Assembly: GCF_017873765.1 (NCBI RefSeq)
Contig: NZ_JAGGKP010000004.1
Coordinates: 173,034 to 237,033 of the forward strand
Source of the DNA: Paenibacillus sediminis
GTDB lineage: Bacteria > Bacillota > Bacilli > Paenibacillales > Paenibacillaceae
Reading direction: 5' to 3'
DNA: 64,000 nt
Shown: piece after piece, positions 1 to 9,360 of the stretch
How positions within the stretch are numbered: the stretch's first letter is position 1
Layout: each line of letters begins with the position of its first letter
The notes under the pieces: generated by a model
Told to the model about the DNA's origin: nothing
The model's input: only the letters and a program-made list of their open reading frames with translations
Database searches by the model: none
Position numbers and translations under genes: made by a program

Positions 1-654
1 ACCCATATATGGAAGGCAATGAGTGATAGCGGTGATCATGGTTTCCTTGTCATTACCGACATTCAGGTTGCCCCGAACATGCGCTTTGACTTGACTTTCA
101 CAACCTCCCAGGCTACTTACGATGCAGAGGGTAAGCAGCTCCCGCGTTTTCAAATCAAGACCTCCACGAGTATAGAAGTCGCCAAAACAAAAGGCGGAAA
201 GATAGTCTTGTATATGCTTTTGATTGGATGGGACATTTTCCCGATTTTTCGCAATGACTTCCCCAAAAATCTCTACCTGCACTGCAAGCCCCTTGTCAAA
301 CCGGTTATTTTCTTCAACCTGCTTTTGGCTTTCAAGCGGCAATGCAATATTTCTGGCTTTGAAGACTTCGTTGACCTCAATGATGGCATTTAGTGTTTTG
401 GGGAATCCAAGGTATGGCGCGCACTGATAAATGGCCTCTTTGATTTCCACCGGTGTCAGTCCAACGTTCAGCGCGGCATAAACATGTGCCTTGAGCTGGG
501 GCAAGGTTTGATTAGTTGCAAGCACCACTAGGGTGATAAGCTCACACTGCTTGTTATCCAAGTTACCTTGATAAAAAACTTCCCCAAAAATGAAGCGGCT
601 CAGGATGTCCTGAAAATCCGGATCGGTTTCCTTGCTATTCTCAATTCGATCCAT
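1..654 (-). CDS. carboxymuconolactone decarboxylase family protein (partial)
   Basis: The reading frame is open from the ATG at 654 to the left edge, so the C-terminus is missing. CAGGAGG stands 8 bases before the ATG. The 218 visible residues contain two related halves, each with an AhpD/CMD-like helical signature (near LVVLATNQTLPQLKAHVYAAL and again near LCIVSSLGGCESQVKAH). That two-domain layout is typical of gamma-carboxymuconolactone decarboxylase-like proteins. Members of this family often sit in redox or detoxification clusters, which fits the oxidoreductases to the right. The substrate cannot be told. Family is fairly sure, exact role unknown. Confidence 0.75.
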   Translation of the reverse strand, partial: MDRIENSKETDPDFQDILSRFIFGEVFYQGNLDNKQCELITLVVLATNQTLPQLKAHVYAALNVGLTPVEIKEAIYQCAPYLGFPKTLNAIIEVNEVFKARNIALPLESQKQVEENNRFDKGLAVQVEIFGEVIAKNRENVPSNQKHIQDYLSAFCFGDFYTRGGLDLKTRELLTLCIVSSLGGCESQVKAHVRGNLNVGNDKETMITAITHCLPYMG

Positions 655-891
655 AACTAAACCTCCTGCTTGTTTTACGGCATCGTTCTCTCCAGTATGG
701 AAGGATCCATTTTCAATCTTTATCATCGACATCCATCCGCACAAACGAAACATCCAAACCCGACTGCTTAAGGTTTTGGGTAGCTGCATGACCCTTTCTT
801 AGATCCCGGCTCGGCCAAAATGGCCCTATAACCATTTAAAGCCAATTGTTAGACAAGCTTAGGACAACACACTACGATTAATCAAATACCA

Positions 892-977
892 TTGATTAAT
901 CAACTTATGTCCATTATTATATAAGCATTACGATTATATTCAATGGTTAAAGTAACGTGATATGTTGATATCTCAAC
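892..977. promoter_or_regulatory. repeated operator module 1 (upstream of TetR gene)
   Basis: Palindrome TTGATTAATCAA at 892-903, a TTCAATGGTTAAAG core near 939-951, and a second palindrome GTTGATATCTCAAC at 964-977. The same arrangement with about 72-bp spacing recurs at 2783-2868 and 4530-4619. It probably serves as operator/promoter for the divergent genes on both sides. The rest of the 655-1027 gap shows nothing else clear. Confidence 0.6.
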
Positions 978-1027
978 AAATTGCTCGAAAATGTTAATTA
1001 TTTATGGAAGTTTGGTGCATATTTACG

Positions 1028-1573
1028 ATGACAAAAGTGGATCGTAGAATTCTTAAAACACAAGAAGCTATGAAAAAAGCTGTCATTGAGCTGATGACTG
1101 AAAAAAATTTCGATGATATTACAATTCAGGATATTACCGACCGGGCAAACATAAACCGTGGAACCTTTTATCTTCATTATCAGGACAAATTTGATTTATT
1201 GGATAAACTCATAGAAACACACATTAACGAATTAGGAGAGATGGGTGAATGGGCGTGCAAGATGGATTGGAACAATGCTCTTTTACCTTTTTTTGAATAT
1301 TTCGAGAAAAATTATTTATTCTTTTCGACCATGTTAGCGAGTAAAGGGGCCCCATCTTTTAGAACGCGGCTTCTTGATTTTATTATGGAAGGATTCAAAG
1401 GTGAGATTGACAGAGAGAGCGGAAAAAATTCTGATTTATATGAAGATGTTATGTTGCAATATGCTGGGACTGCTTATGTAGGTGTCATTGAATGGTGGAT
1501 CAGAAATGGAATGCCATACTCTCCTCAAGCAATGGCCAAACAAGTCGGGGCCTTGTTAGAAAGAAGTCTGTAG
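1028..1573 (+). CDS. TetR/AcrR family transcriptional regulator (paralogue 1)
   Basis: Predicted one-component repressor with an N-terminal TetR helix-turn-helix (residues about 8-55; DITIQDITDRANINRGTFYLHY is the recognition region) and a C-terminal ligand/dimer domain. The start at 1028 (MTKVDRR) is preferred over the ATG at 1004 because two paralogues at 4664 and 11030 begin with the same M(T/S)(K/R)VDRR. The ribosome-binding site is weak. The C-terminal part ends with the conserved VGVIEWWIRNGMPYSP-type segment seen in all three paralogues. It faces the operator module at 892-977 and is followed by a good terminator. It likely controls itself and the neighbouring oxidoreductases; the inducer is unknown. 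Confidence 0.85.
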   Translation: MTKVDRRILKTQEAMKKAVIELMTEKNFDDITIQDITDRANINRGTFYLHYQDKFDLLDKLIETHINELGEMGEWACKMDWNNALLPFFEYFEKNYLFFSTMLASKGAPSFRTRLLDFIMEGFKGEIDRESGKNSDLYEDVMLQYAGTAYVGVIEWWIRNGMPYSPQAMAKQVGALLERSL

Positions 1574-1582
1574 TCCATGTAT

Positions 1583-1617
1583 AACAAGAGCGCTCTTTGT
1601 CAGGGCGCTCTTTTGTT
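1583..1617 (+). terminator. rho-independent terminator after TetR gene
   Basis: Stem GAGCGC...GCGCTC followed by TTTTGTT, just after the stop at 1573. Confidence 0.8.
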
Positions 1618-1699
1618 ATCGTGGGTTGGCAGGTTTTCCTCCAAAGTAAAGAAGCGCACCGATATAGGTATGCCCCTTAAACTTATCTGGGATTGCTCG

Positions 1700-2749
1700 T
1701 TATTCATTCTCCATCGTGCTGATGTCAATCACAAATCGATACCGGACATCTGAAGCGAGTACGCGCTCCCAAGCTTCATCAATCTGCTTGGCGGAAATAA
1801 CTTCGATCTCAGGAGCAATGTGGTGTTCCGCGCAAAAGTCTAACATTTCCTGCGTTTCCCGAATTCCACCGATCATCGATCCAGCAAACGACCGACGATG
1901 ACCGATTAGGGAGAATACATTAACAGACAACGGATCCGCTGGCGCACCGACGTTGACCATTGTACCGTCCAGCGCCAGTAGCGAGAGGTAAGCACTGATA
2001 TCGATCTTTGCGCTCACTGTATTCACAATGAGGTCGAACGAACCAGCCAATTTCTTAAATGTCTCTGGATCGCTCGTAGCATAATATTGGTCCGCGCCAA
2101 GCCGCAAACCGTCTTCTTTTTTCTTCAATGATTGAGATAGAACGGTAACCTCTGCCCCCATGGCATGAGCGAGCTTCACAGCCATGTGTCCAAGCCCGCC
2201 AAGTCCAACTACAGCTACCTTCTTGCCAGGAGCAGCTCCCCAATGGCGCAGCGGCGAGTACGTTGTAATACCGGCACACAAAAGCGGAGCGGCGACGTCC
2301 AGCTCAATACCATCAGGAATTCGAACCACGAAGTCTTCCGTTACGACGATGTGGGTGGAATAACCGCCCTGCGTATACTGCCCATACCTGTCGATAGCCC
2401 CATAGGTGCCGGTCATTCCATTAAGGCAATACTGCTCTTCCCCCTTATCGCAGTTACTGCACTCTCCGCAGGAGTCAACCATGCAGCCTACCCCTACTCG
2501 GTCTCCAACGGCATACTTTGTGACTTCCGAACCAACCTGGGTGACAATTCCGGCGATCTCGTGCCCTGGAACGAGAGGATATTGGACTGGTCCCCACTCG
2601 CCGCGAGCGGTGTGAATGTCAGAGTGGCAAATTCCGGCGTACTTAATCTCAATGAGGACATCATGCGGCTGGAGGTCCCTACGTTCGATCGTGGTCAGTT
2701 TGAACGGACCTTCTGGACTAAATGTAGCACGTGCATTAGCAGTAATCAT
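1700..2749 (-). CDS. zinc-dependent NAD(P) alcohol dehydrogenase (YahK/AdhA-like)
   Basis: Medium-chain dehydrogenase of 349 residues, usual length for the cinnamyl-alcohol-dehydrogenase branch that reduces aldehydes with NADPH. Catalytic-zinc signature GICHSDIH is near residue 38, followed by GHEIAGIV. The structural-zinc cysteine cluster is [17 protein letters not shown], and the Rossmann loop is [19 protein letters not shown]. The ATG at 2749 is chosen because CAGGAGG stands just upstream; longer in-frame starts to 2797 lack one. It faces operator module 2 (2783-2868), so it probably shares regulation with the TetR genes. The precise aldehyde substrate is not readable. Confidence 0.88.
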   Translation of the reverse strand: MITANARATFSPEGPFKLTTIERRDLQPHDVLIEIKYAGICHSDIHTARGEWGPVQYPLVPGHEIAGIVTQVGSEVTKYAVGDRVGVGCMVDSCGECSNCDKGEEQYCLNGMTGTYGAIDRYGQYTQGGYSTHIVVTEDFVVRIPDGIELDVAAPLLCAGITTYSPLRHWGAAPGKKVAVVGLGGLGHMAVKLAHAMGAEVTVLSQSLKKKEDGLRLGADQYYATSDPETFKKLAGSFDLIVNTVSAKIDISAYLSLLALDGTMVNVGAPADPLSVNVFSLIGHRRSFAGSMIGGIRETQEMLDFCAEHHIAPEIEVISAKQIDEAWERVLASDVRYRFVIDISTMENE

Positions 2750-2782
2750 ATATAACCTCCTGTAATTTGTGAACAAACACCT

Positions 2783-2868
2783 CAAATTAATCAACATCTG
2801 TTTATAATTATAAATGGAACCAAGATGCTTTCAATGGTTAAAAGATCGCAATTCGTTGATTATTGAAC
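2783..2868. promoter_or_regulatory. repeated operator module 2 (upstream of alcohol dehydrogenase)
   Basis: CAAATTAATCAAC at 2783-2795, TTCAATGGTTAAAA near 2830, and GTTGATTATTGAAC at 2855-2868 repeat the layout of the 892-977 module. Between 2869 and 3059 I see no gene and only AT-rich sequence. Confidence 0.6.
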
Positions 2869-3059
2869 AGAAAAATAATATTTTTGATTATCTTTAGGAA
2901 AGTCTTTCTTCAACAGGCATAGATGGTATAAATATTCATATAGCAAGGAATCCAATCATATATACAACCGCAAAGAATACCATCGCCATTTCTAAAGACC
3001 GTACACTTTAAAGGGGTCCATATAACGGGTGCCGATTAAGTCGTCAGCACGATGTTAAA

Positions 3060-4034
3060 TTAAAAATGCCCAACGACTCGGTGCGGTACATACGGTTCCT
3101 CCAAAAACGCAATTTCTTCAGGTGTTAATTTAATGGAAAGAGCAGCTTCCGCATCCTCGAGATGGGAAATTTTTGTAGCACCGACGATGGGGGCGGTTAC
3201 CGGTTCTTTGTGCAGAAGCCACGCAATTGCGATTTGAACCCGGCGAACGCTATGTTTTTCTGCGAGACTCGCAACCCGGTCTACCACAAGCTGATCCGCA
3301 TCTGCTGTTGCATCATATTTTTGTTTTGCAATTTGATCGGTTTCGGCACGATGTGTGGATGCCTCACGAGCCAATCTTCCTCCTGCGAGTGGGCTATAAG
3401 GAATGACCCCGATTTTTTCTTCCTTACAAAGCGGCAGCATCTCTCGCTCCTCTTCGCGGTAAATGAGGTTTAAATGATTCTGCATCGATACAAATCGTGT
3501 CCACCCATTTTTCTCAGCTACATGTAACGCCTTTTGGAACTGCCATGCGTACATGGCGGAAGCGCCGATATACCTCGCTTTGCCGGCCTTCACCACATCA
3601 TGAAGTGCCTCCATCGTCTCTTCGATGGGCGTGTTGTAATCCCAACGATGAATTTGATACAAATCAACGTAGTCGGTTCCGAGTCTCTTAAGGCTCTTAT
3701 CGATTTCGCTCATGATCGCTTTGCGGGAAAGTCCGGCGCCGTTGGGTCCTTGATGCATTCGTCCATTTATCTTAGTCGCGATGACAATTTCATCACGGTT
3801 AGCATAATCCTTTAATGCTCCTCCAACAATTTCCTCACTTGTCCCCTCAGCATACACATTCGCTGTATCGAAAAAATTGATTCCAAGCTCCAAAGCTTTT
3901 TTTATGATTGGACGAGCACTCTCCTCATCAAGCACCCATCGATGATGCCCTTTCTCTGCGTCGCCGAAGCCCATACAGCCAAGACAAATCCGAGATACAT
4001 CCAAGCCGGTATTCCCAAGTTTCGTATAATCCAT
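3060..4034 (-). CDS. aldo/keto reductase (long paralogue 1, YdhF/IolS-type)
   Basis: TIM-barrel NADPH oxidoreductase of 324 residues. It opens with YTKLGNTGLDVSRICLG, keeps the catalytic tetrad elements (Asp-Tyr in FFDTANVY, Lys in IATKI, His in YQIHRWDY) and ends in the cofactor-binding PIVGATKISHLEDA segment. GGGAGG lies nine bases before the ATG. Close paralogues lie at 6784-7764 and 9361-10353, so the gene has been duplicated locally. Family members reduce aldehydes and ketones; here the substrate is unknown. Confidence 0.9.
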   Translation of the reverse strand: MDYTKLGNTGLDVSRICLGCMGFGDAEKGHHRWVLDEESARPIIKKALELGINFFDTANVYAEGTSEEIVGGALKDYANRDEIVIATKINGRMHQGPNGAGLSRKAIMSEIDKSLKRLGTDYVDLYQIHRWDYNTPIEETMEALHDVVKAGKARYIGASAMYAWQFQKALHVAEKNGWTRFVSMQNHLNLIYREEEREMLPLCKEEKIGVIPYSPLAGGRLAREASTHRAETDQIAKQKYDATADADQLVVDRVASLAEKHSVRRVQIAIAWLLHKEPVTAPIVGATKISHLEDAEAALSIKLTPEEIAFLEEPYVPHRVVGHF

Positions 4035-4095
4035 TTCATTATTCCTCCCTTTTTTCCTTAAATAATGGTCAAATGAGAAGCTTTATTGATGTACA

Positions 4096-4479
4096 TCAGG
4101 CGTTGGTTTCGCGCGGCGCAACCTTGACTGTCGCAGAACGGGCTCGTGTGCTGATCATCGAGTTTAGATAGGGGCTGCCATTGTATTTCGCACGGTACGC
4201 ATTGTCGATGAGATCGTTGATCTGCCCATCGATCGGTTCGAAACTGACTTCCTTCGTCGTGCCAGCGACAGTAATTCGCCCCGCCTTCTGCCGTAGTGCT
4301 GCCTGGTACCAACGGGAGTTCTGCCCATAGTAGGCACGGACATAGAGTGAGTCGCCAACCACTACGGACCATATCCAAGTCGGGGTGCCGTAGGTTACTC
4401 CGTCTTCACGGAATGGCGAGATGTGCAGGTCATCAGCTTCAGCGATCTTGTGCAGTTCTTCTTTCAGCCACGTGTCCAT
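4096..4479 (-). CDS. DUF2255 family protein
   Basis: A 127-residue cytosolic protein with the DUF2255 pattern: an acidic N-terminal helix, YGTPTWIWSVVVGDSLYVRA, a basic RWYQAAL stretch and a conserved DLIDNAYRAKY near the C-terminus. The fold is related to flavin-reductase-like split barrels; the function is not known. The ATG at 4479 is preferred because AAAGGAGG is nine bases upstream; an in-frame ATG at 4488 abuts the ribosome-binding site. It lies between an aldo-keto reductase and a divergent TetR gene, behind operator module 3. Confidence 0.75.
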   Translation of the reverse strand: MDTWLKEELHKIAEADDLHISPFREDGVTYGTPTWIWSVVVGDSLYVRAYYGQNSRWYQAALRQKAGRITVAGTTKEVSFEPIDGQINDLIDNAYRAKYNGSPYLNSMISTRARSATVKVAPRETNA

Positions 4480-4529
4480 GAATTGCATCCTCCTTTAAAC
4501 TTGGTATTTCCAGTAACCCTAAACGAACA

Positions 4530-4619
4530 TTGATTGTTTAATCAACTCACGTTTATAATTCTAAGCGGAAAGAAAATACATTCAATGGTCAATATCTTGC
4601 GATGTGTTGATTAATCAAC
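4530..4619. promoter_or_regulatory. repeated operator module 3 (between DUF2255 gene and TetR gene)
   Basis: TTGATTGTTTAATCAA at 4530-4545, TTCAATGGTCAAT near 4581, and the perfect palindrome GTTGATTAATCAAC at 4606-4619. It sits between divergent genes, the normal place for a TetR operator. Confidence 0.65.
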
Positions 4620-4663
4620 AAACCATCATAAATTGCCGATTATCTAAGAAGGGTGAATTTAGA

Positions 4664-5209
4664 ATGACTAAAGTAGATAGAAGGGTACTCAAATCTCAAG
4701 AAGCAATAAAGAAAGCAATTGTTGAACTGATGGCTGAAAAAAACTTCGATGACATTACAATCCGGGATATTTCAGACAGGGCGGATGTTAATCGAGGTAC
4801 AATTTATCTCCACTACATGGATAAATATGACTTACTTGATAAGATTATCGAAGAACACATAAGCAATCTCCGTGATCTTTGCCACTCTGCATCCGAAATG
4901 ACTTTTAAAGAAGGAAATTATGTCTGGTTCGAATACTTTGCAGACAATCATTTGTTCTTTTCAATAATGTTAAATACTAAAAGTGCAGCTTATTTTCGTA
5001 GTCGATTCCTTGATTTAGTTGTCCAAGAGTATAAGGTTGAAGTAGATGTAACCGAAGGAAAAAATCAAGGCTTAAGTGAAGAGGTTATTCTACAATTCTT
5101 TGGGGCAGCTGTCGTGGGGGCCGTGGAATGGTGGTTCAAGAATGAAATGCCACTCCCACCTCGGGTTATGGCTGAACAGACAGGGGTCTTGTTGGATAGG
5201 AATTTTTGA
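4664..5209 (+). CDS. TetR/AcrR family transcriptional regulator (paralogue 2)
   Basis: A 181-residue regulator whose first 60 residues (MTKVDRRVLKSQEAIKKAIV, then NFDDITIRDISDRADVNRG) are almost the same as paralogue 1. The start at 4664 has GAAGGGTG upstream; the longer frame to 4604 runs through the operator palindrome. It is likely autoregulated through the 4606-4619 palindrome and controls the divergent DUF2255 and reductase genes. The C-terminal VGAVEWWFKNEMPLPP segment matches the other two copies. The ligand is unknown. Confidence 0.86.
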   Translation: MTKVDRRVLKSQEAIKKAIVELMAEKNFDDITIRDISDRADVNRGTIYLHYMDKYDLLDKIIEEHISNLRDLCHSASEMTFKEGNYVWFEYFADNHLFFSIMLNTKSAAYFRSRFLDLVVQEYKVEVDVTEGKNQGLSEEVILQFFGAAVVGAVEWWFKNEMPLPPRVMAEQTGVLLDRNF

Positions 5210-5369
5210 TCGATTTAACTATAACGAGCACTTGCTTAGACCCCTTGCCTTTGTCATCATAAATTTAGCTAGCCTCTGTTTGCTCCATAGGCTGCCGATG
5301 TGAGAGGGGCGAGTTCTCTTGCTCCAAGGATTAAAACGTTTGTCATATTCAAAATCAGCCTTTGTTTTA

Positions 5370-5738
5370 TTAATTACTTGTTGCCTTAGCAAGTACCGGA
5401 TACCATTTCTCTCCGAGTTTCTCAAATTGCATTTTAAGTGTCATACTCCAAGTATTTCTAAAACCATAAATTCTAGCGTCAATTTTTGTATCGCAAATAA
5501 GAACAGCTGTTTTACCCGATATCGTGATTTCAGTTTTTTGAGGCATGGTTTTGAAGTATCTCATTTCTTCATTTTCTATTTGTTCAAGCCATTCTTGCTT
5601 ACATTGTCGATAACCGGTCATGTGAACAAGGATATAGTTATTATCCAAAATGTTCTCTAATACCTCGGTATCTTTATTAACCATCGCATCGTCTATCCGC
5701 TGATAAATGGCTAATATTTTTTGTTCATCTTCGTTCAT
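5370..5738 (-). CDS. NTF2-like / SnoaL-type small protein
   Basis: A 122-residue protein with the cone-shaped NTF2-like pattern: an N-terminal helix (EQKILAIYQRIDDAMVNKDT), then LVHMTGYRQCKQEWLEQI, a central strand TEITISGKTAVLICDTKID and a closing strand FEKLGEKWYPVLAKA. This resembles the DUF4440/SnoaL families. Such proteins are often small enzymes or ligand binders next to oxidoreductases. A second NTF2-like protein lies at 12131-12595, also next to a short aldo-keto reductase. The function is not assigned. Confidence 0.65.
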   Translation of the reverse strand: MNEDEQKILAIYQRIDDAMVNKDTEVLENILDNNYILVHMTGYRQCKQEWLEQIENEEMRYFKTMPQKTEITISGKTAVLICDTKIDARIYGFRNTWSMTLKMQFEKLGEKWYPVLAKATSN

Positions 5739-5797
5739 GCATTTCTAAGTAGCCTCCTTCAATGGGGAAATTATGCTACAGGGGTCCATTCTTCCAA

Positions 5798-5834
5798 AAA
5801 ATTGCCCCAAGATGATTAATCAAATTGGGGCGGC
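5798..5834 (-). terminator. terminator after short aldo-keto reductase
   Basis: On the minus strand the stem GCCCCAA...TTGGGGC is followed by AATTTTTT. The loop contains GATTAATC, the core of the local operator palindrome, so it might also bind a regulator. Confidence 0.65.
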
Positions 5835-5838
5835 AGCA

Positions 5839-6717
<879 letters not shown>

Positions 6718-6783
6718 TCACAAGCCAACATCGTGCGAAGGAAAGACAATCGCCGCCATTGTGCCCGGCAGCCATTTTGAAGA

Positions 6784-7764
6784 TCAGTTTGCACCAACCA
6801 CCGGATGTGGTACATACGGTTCTTCTACATACGCAATTTCTTCGGGTGTTAACTTCACTGAAAGCGCACCGACTGCATCTTCAAGGTGAGATAACTTTGT
6901 TGCCCCAACAATAGGTGCTGTTACCGGTTGTTTTTGCAACAACCAAGCAAGTGCGATATGTGAGCGGGGGACTCCATGTTTGTTTGCAAGTTCCGCCGCG
7001 CGATCCACAATCAATTGATCTGCATTTGCCATTGCATTGTATTTTCTTTTTTGCACTTCATCGGTTTCGGAACGATGTGTTGTTTCCCCGCGATCACGCG
7101 TCAACCTTCCTGATGCAAGCGGGCTATATGGAGTTACACCGATTTTTTCTTCCCTACAAAGAGGCAGCATCTCGCGTTCCTCTTCACGATATATGAGGTT
7201 TAAATGGTTCTGCATGGATACAAACCGTGTCCACCCATTTTTCTCTGCGACATGAAGTGCCTTTAGGAACTGCCAAGCATACATCGCTGAAGCACCAATG
7301 TATCTTGCTTTGCCAGCTTTCACGACATCATGCATGGCTTCCATGGTCTCTTCGATAGGTGTCGTGTAGTCCCAACGATGGATTAGATACAAATCGACGT
7401 AGTCGGTTCCGAGTCTCTTGAGGCTTTTATCAATTTCGCTCATGATTGCCTTCCGGGATAGCCCTGCGCCGTTTGGACCTTGATGCATACGCCCCCAAAC
7501 TTTCGTGGCAAGGACAATTTCATCCCGATTTGCATACTCCTTTAGCGCCCGCCCCACAATTTCCTCACTTGTTCCATCTGAGTATATATTTGCTGTGTCA
7601 AAAAAATTAATGCCTAGTTCAAGTGCCCTTTTAATAATCGGGCGGCTCTGTTCTTCGTTGATAACCCATGGGTGTGTCCAGCGCTCTGCTACACCGAAGC
7701 CCATACAACCAAGGCAAATTCGAGATACATCTAAACCGGTGTTTCCAAGTTTCGTATACTCCAT
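6784..7764 (-). CDS. aldo/keto reductase (long paralogue 2)
   Basis: A 326-residue NADPH-dependent oxidoreductase, nearly collinear with the copy at 3060-4034: the same YTKLGNTGLDVSRICLGCMG start, catalytic FFDTANIY, ATKVW and YLIHRWDY, and the PIVGATKLSHLEDA C-terminal motif. Two in-frame ATGs compete. The one at 7764 matches the paralogues and lies ten bases from AAAGGAG; the one at 7770 lies four bases away. DNA identity with the other two copies is high enough that gene conversion is possible. Confidence 0.9.
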   Translation of the reverse strand: MEYTKLGNTGLDVSRICLGCMGFGVAERWTHPWVINEEQSRPIIKRALELGINFFDTANIYSDGTSEEIVGRALKEYANRDEIVLATKVWGRMHQGPNGAGLSRKAIMSEIDKSLKRLGTDYVDLYLIHRWDYTTPIEETMEAMHDVVKAGKARYIGASAMYAWQFLKALHVAEKNGWTRFVSMQNHLNLIYREEEREMLPLCREEKIGVTPYSPLASGRLTRDRGETTHRSETDEVQKRKYNAMANADQLIVDRAAELANKHGVPRSHIALAWLLQKQPVTAPIVGATKLSHLEDAVGALSVKLTPEEIAYVEEPYVPHPVVGAN

Positions 7765-7896
7765 AATCATTCCACTCCTTTGTTTGATTTGTTGACGGGT
7801 CGGACGAATGATCATTTCATTAATCGCGACAATAGTCTGTTACTCAATCGCAAATGCAATAGCACATATTGAAACAGCAGTTCGAGTTTTCTTTCA

Positions 7897-8727
7897 TTAT
7901 TCTTCAGGTTTAAGTGGTCCGTAAAAATATGAAGCCGTGGCTCCACCGTCAATTAGGAAATCAGACCCGGTGATGAAAGCTCCCTGTGGCATCATCAACA
8001 GCTCAGCTACATTTGCAACCTCATCAGCTGTTCCAGGACGACCGACAGGGCATTTTGCAAACATATTCTTGTAGAACTCTCCTCTTGGACCATTGAACTC
8101 ATCTATAGCCAATGGCGTTACAATAATCCCTGGAGAAATGGAATTGATACGAGCGCCTTTCTCCCCCCAACGTATAGATTCAAACATAACGCGTTTCACA
8201 TTGCACCGTTTCGCCATTTGATAAGCGTGCAACGTATCCTTGATATTTTCTGGACGAAGGACTTCCAAACTAAGGAGTTCTTCAGTTGGTGTTGTTGCCA
8301 GCTGTTCATCAATCTCAATTCCCAATTGATGCATTCTGTGTCCAGATTGACTGGAAATTGTCACACCAACGCCTCTAGGAGCTATGACCTTACCTACTTC
8401 CTCTAGCAATACTGCGGTTCCGTACAAATCGACCTTCAGAATCATTTCAATAGGTGCCTGACTAGGGGACACGCCTGCTGCATTGATAAGAGCAGTGATT
8501 TCACCATACTTTTGACCTTCTGCAATCAAATTTATAATAGATTCTCTAGATGAAATATCCGTTTCCACAGGCTCTACATCAAATCCGGCTTCTTTCATAA
8601 TTTTTGTAATAGCCTTAGCATTTTCTAGGTTCTTATCACCAACAATAATTTTCTTACCGAAACCAATCCTTCTAGCTATCGCCATGCCAATCTGTCCAGC
8701 ACCGGTCCAAAGTATAACTTCTTTCAT
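7897..8727 (-). CDS. SDR family NAD(P)-dependent oxidoreductase
   Basis: Short-chain dehydrogenase of 276 residues with the N-terminal dinucleotide motif GAGQIGMAIARRI (residues about 9-21), the catalytic Ser in ISSQSG, and Tyr-Lys as YQMAK. The C-terminal GRPGTADEVANVAELLM and GSDFLIDGG motifs are typical of 3-oxoacyl-ACP-reductase-like SDRs. GAGGAGG is just upstream of the ATG. The first glycine-loop residues (WTGAGQIG) differ slightly from the usual TGxxxGIG. Substrate unknown; it belongs to the local carbonyl-metabolism cluster. Confidence 0.88.
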   Translation of the reverse strand: MKEVILWTGAGQIGMAIARRIGFGKKIIVGDKNLENAKAITKIMKEAGFDVEPVETDISSRESIINLIAEGQKYGEITALINAAGVSPSQAPIEMILKVDLYGTAVLLEEVGKVIAPRGVGVTISSQSGHRMHQLGIEIDEQLATTPTEELLSLEVLRPENIKDTLHAYQMAKRCNVKRVMFESIRWGEKGARINSISPGIIVTPLAIDEFNGPRGEFYKNMFAKCPVGRPGTADEVANVAELLMMPQGAFITGSDFLIDGGATASYFYGPLKPEE

Positions 8728-8876
8728 TGCGTAACCTCCTCACCAAATTCTAGAATTCAAAAAATGAAACGGCAGTGCAGTAACATTCATTCATTCGTAG
8801 AATTGTCACGAGCACTTAAGTTTCGTACGAACGTGTTGTGGCATTACGAGCAGGTGCCGTGTAAATCCATCAATAA

Positions 8877-8908
8877 AAGGTTCCGTTCATTTAGACGGGA
8901 CCCTTTAT
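8877..8908 (-). terminator. terminator after MerR gene
   Basis: Minus-strand hairpin AAAGGGTCCCGT...ACGGAACCTTTT followed by ATTG, 20 bases past the MerR stop. Confidence 0.65.
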
Positions 8909-8924
8909 GAAGAATATGTCAACA

Positions 8925-9311
8925 TTAATTTCTCTTATGCAACGTTTTCTCTTTCAACACAATCGTCTGTTCATATCGAACAATTTTATCATTAAGTCGT
9001 ACTAACGTGCTCGTCATTTCCTCGAGTTTGGCCGCTAGCCGGTCTCGTTGCTCGACCAGCAGTTCCTTACGGGTGACGAGCGTGTTGTCTCCCTGTTGAA
9101 AAAGAGCCACATATTCGATCAATGCTTCGACAGGAAGCCCTGCGCTCTGCCTCATGCATTTGATAAAATCAACCCACTTGATATCTTCCTCCGAATATTC
9201 CCGATTGCCGCTTCTATTTCGGGTAACGGGAGGAATCAATCCGATGCGTTCATAATAACGAAGTGTATCTTGGGAAAGCCCAAATTTTTCGCTCACTTCT
9301 GCGATTGTCAT
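8925..9311 (-). CDS. MerR family transcriptional regulator
   Basis: A 128-residue regulator with an N-terminal winged helix (MTIAEVSEKFGLSQDTLRYY, then ERIGLIPPVTR) and a long C-terminal coiled coil for dimerisation (RKELLVEQRDRLAAKLEEM). There is no C-terminal metal or drug domain, so it resembles AdhR-like aldehyde sensors. The ATG at 9311 is chosen because AGGTGG lies seven bases upstream; a GTG at 9329 gives a longer form. It lies next to an SDR and an aldo-keto reductase, and probably activates one of them through a long-spacer promoter; no such promoter was verified. Confidence 0.85.
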   Translation of the reverse strand: MTIAEVSEKFGLSQDTLRYYERIGLIPPVTRNRSGNREYSEEDIKWVDFIKCMRQSAGLPVEALIEYVALFQQGDNTLVTRKELLVEQRDRLAAKLEEMTSTLVRLNDKIVRYEQTIVLKEKTLHKRN

Positions 9312-9360
9312 CGCCATGCCACCTATCACCTTCTTTCCCGTGTTGGTACAGTTTTCCCGG

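Noticed and set aside
19..393. Plus-strand open frame at the left edge
   Set aside because: It lies opposite the carboxymuconolactone-decarboxylase-like gene, which has a ribosome-binding site and family motifs.
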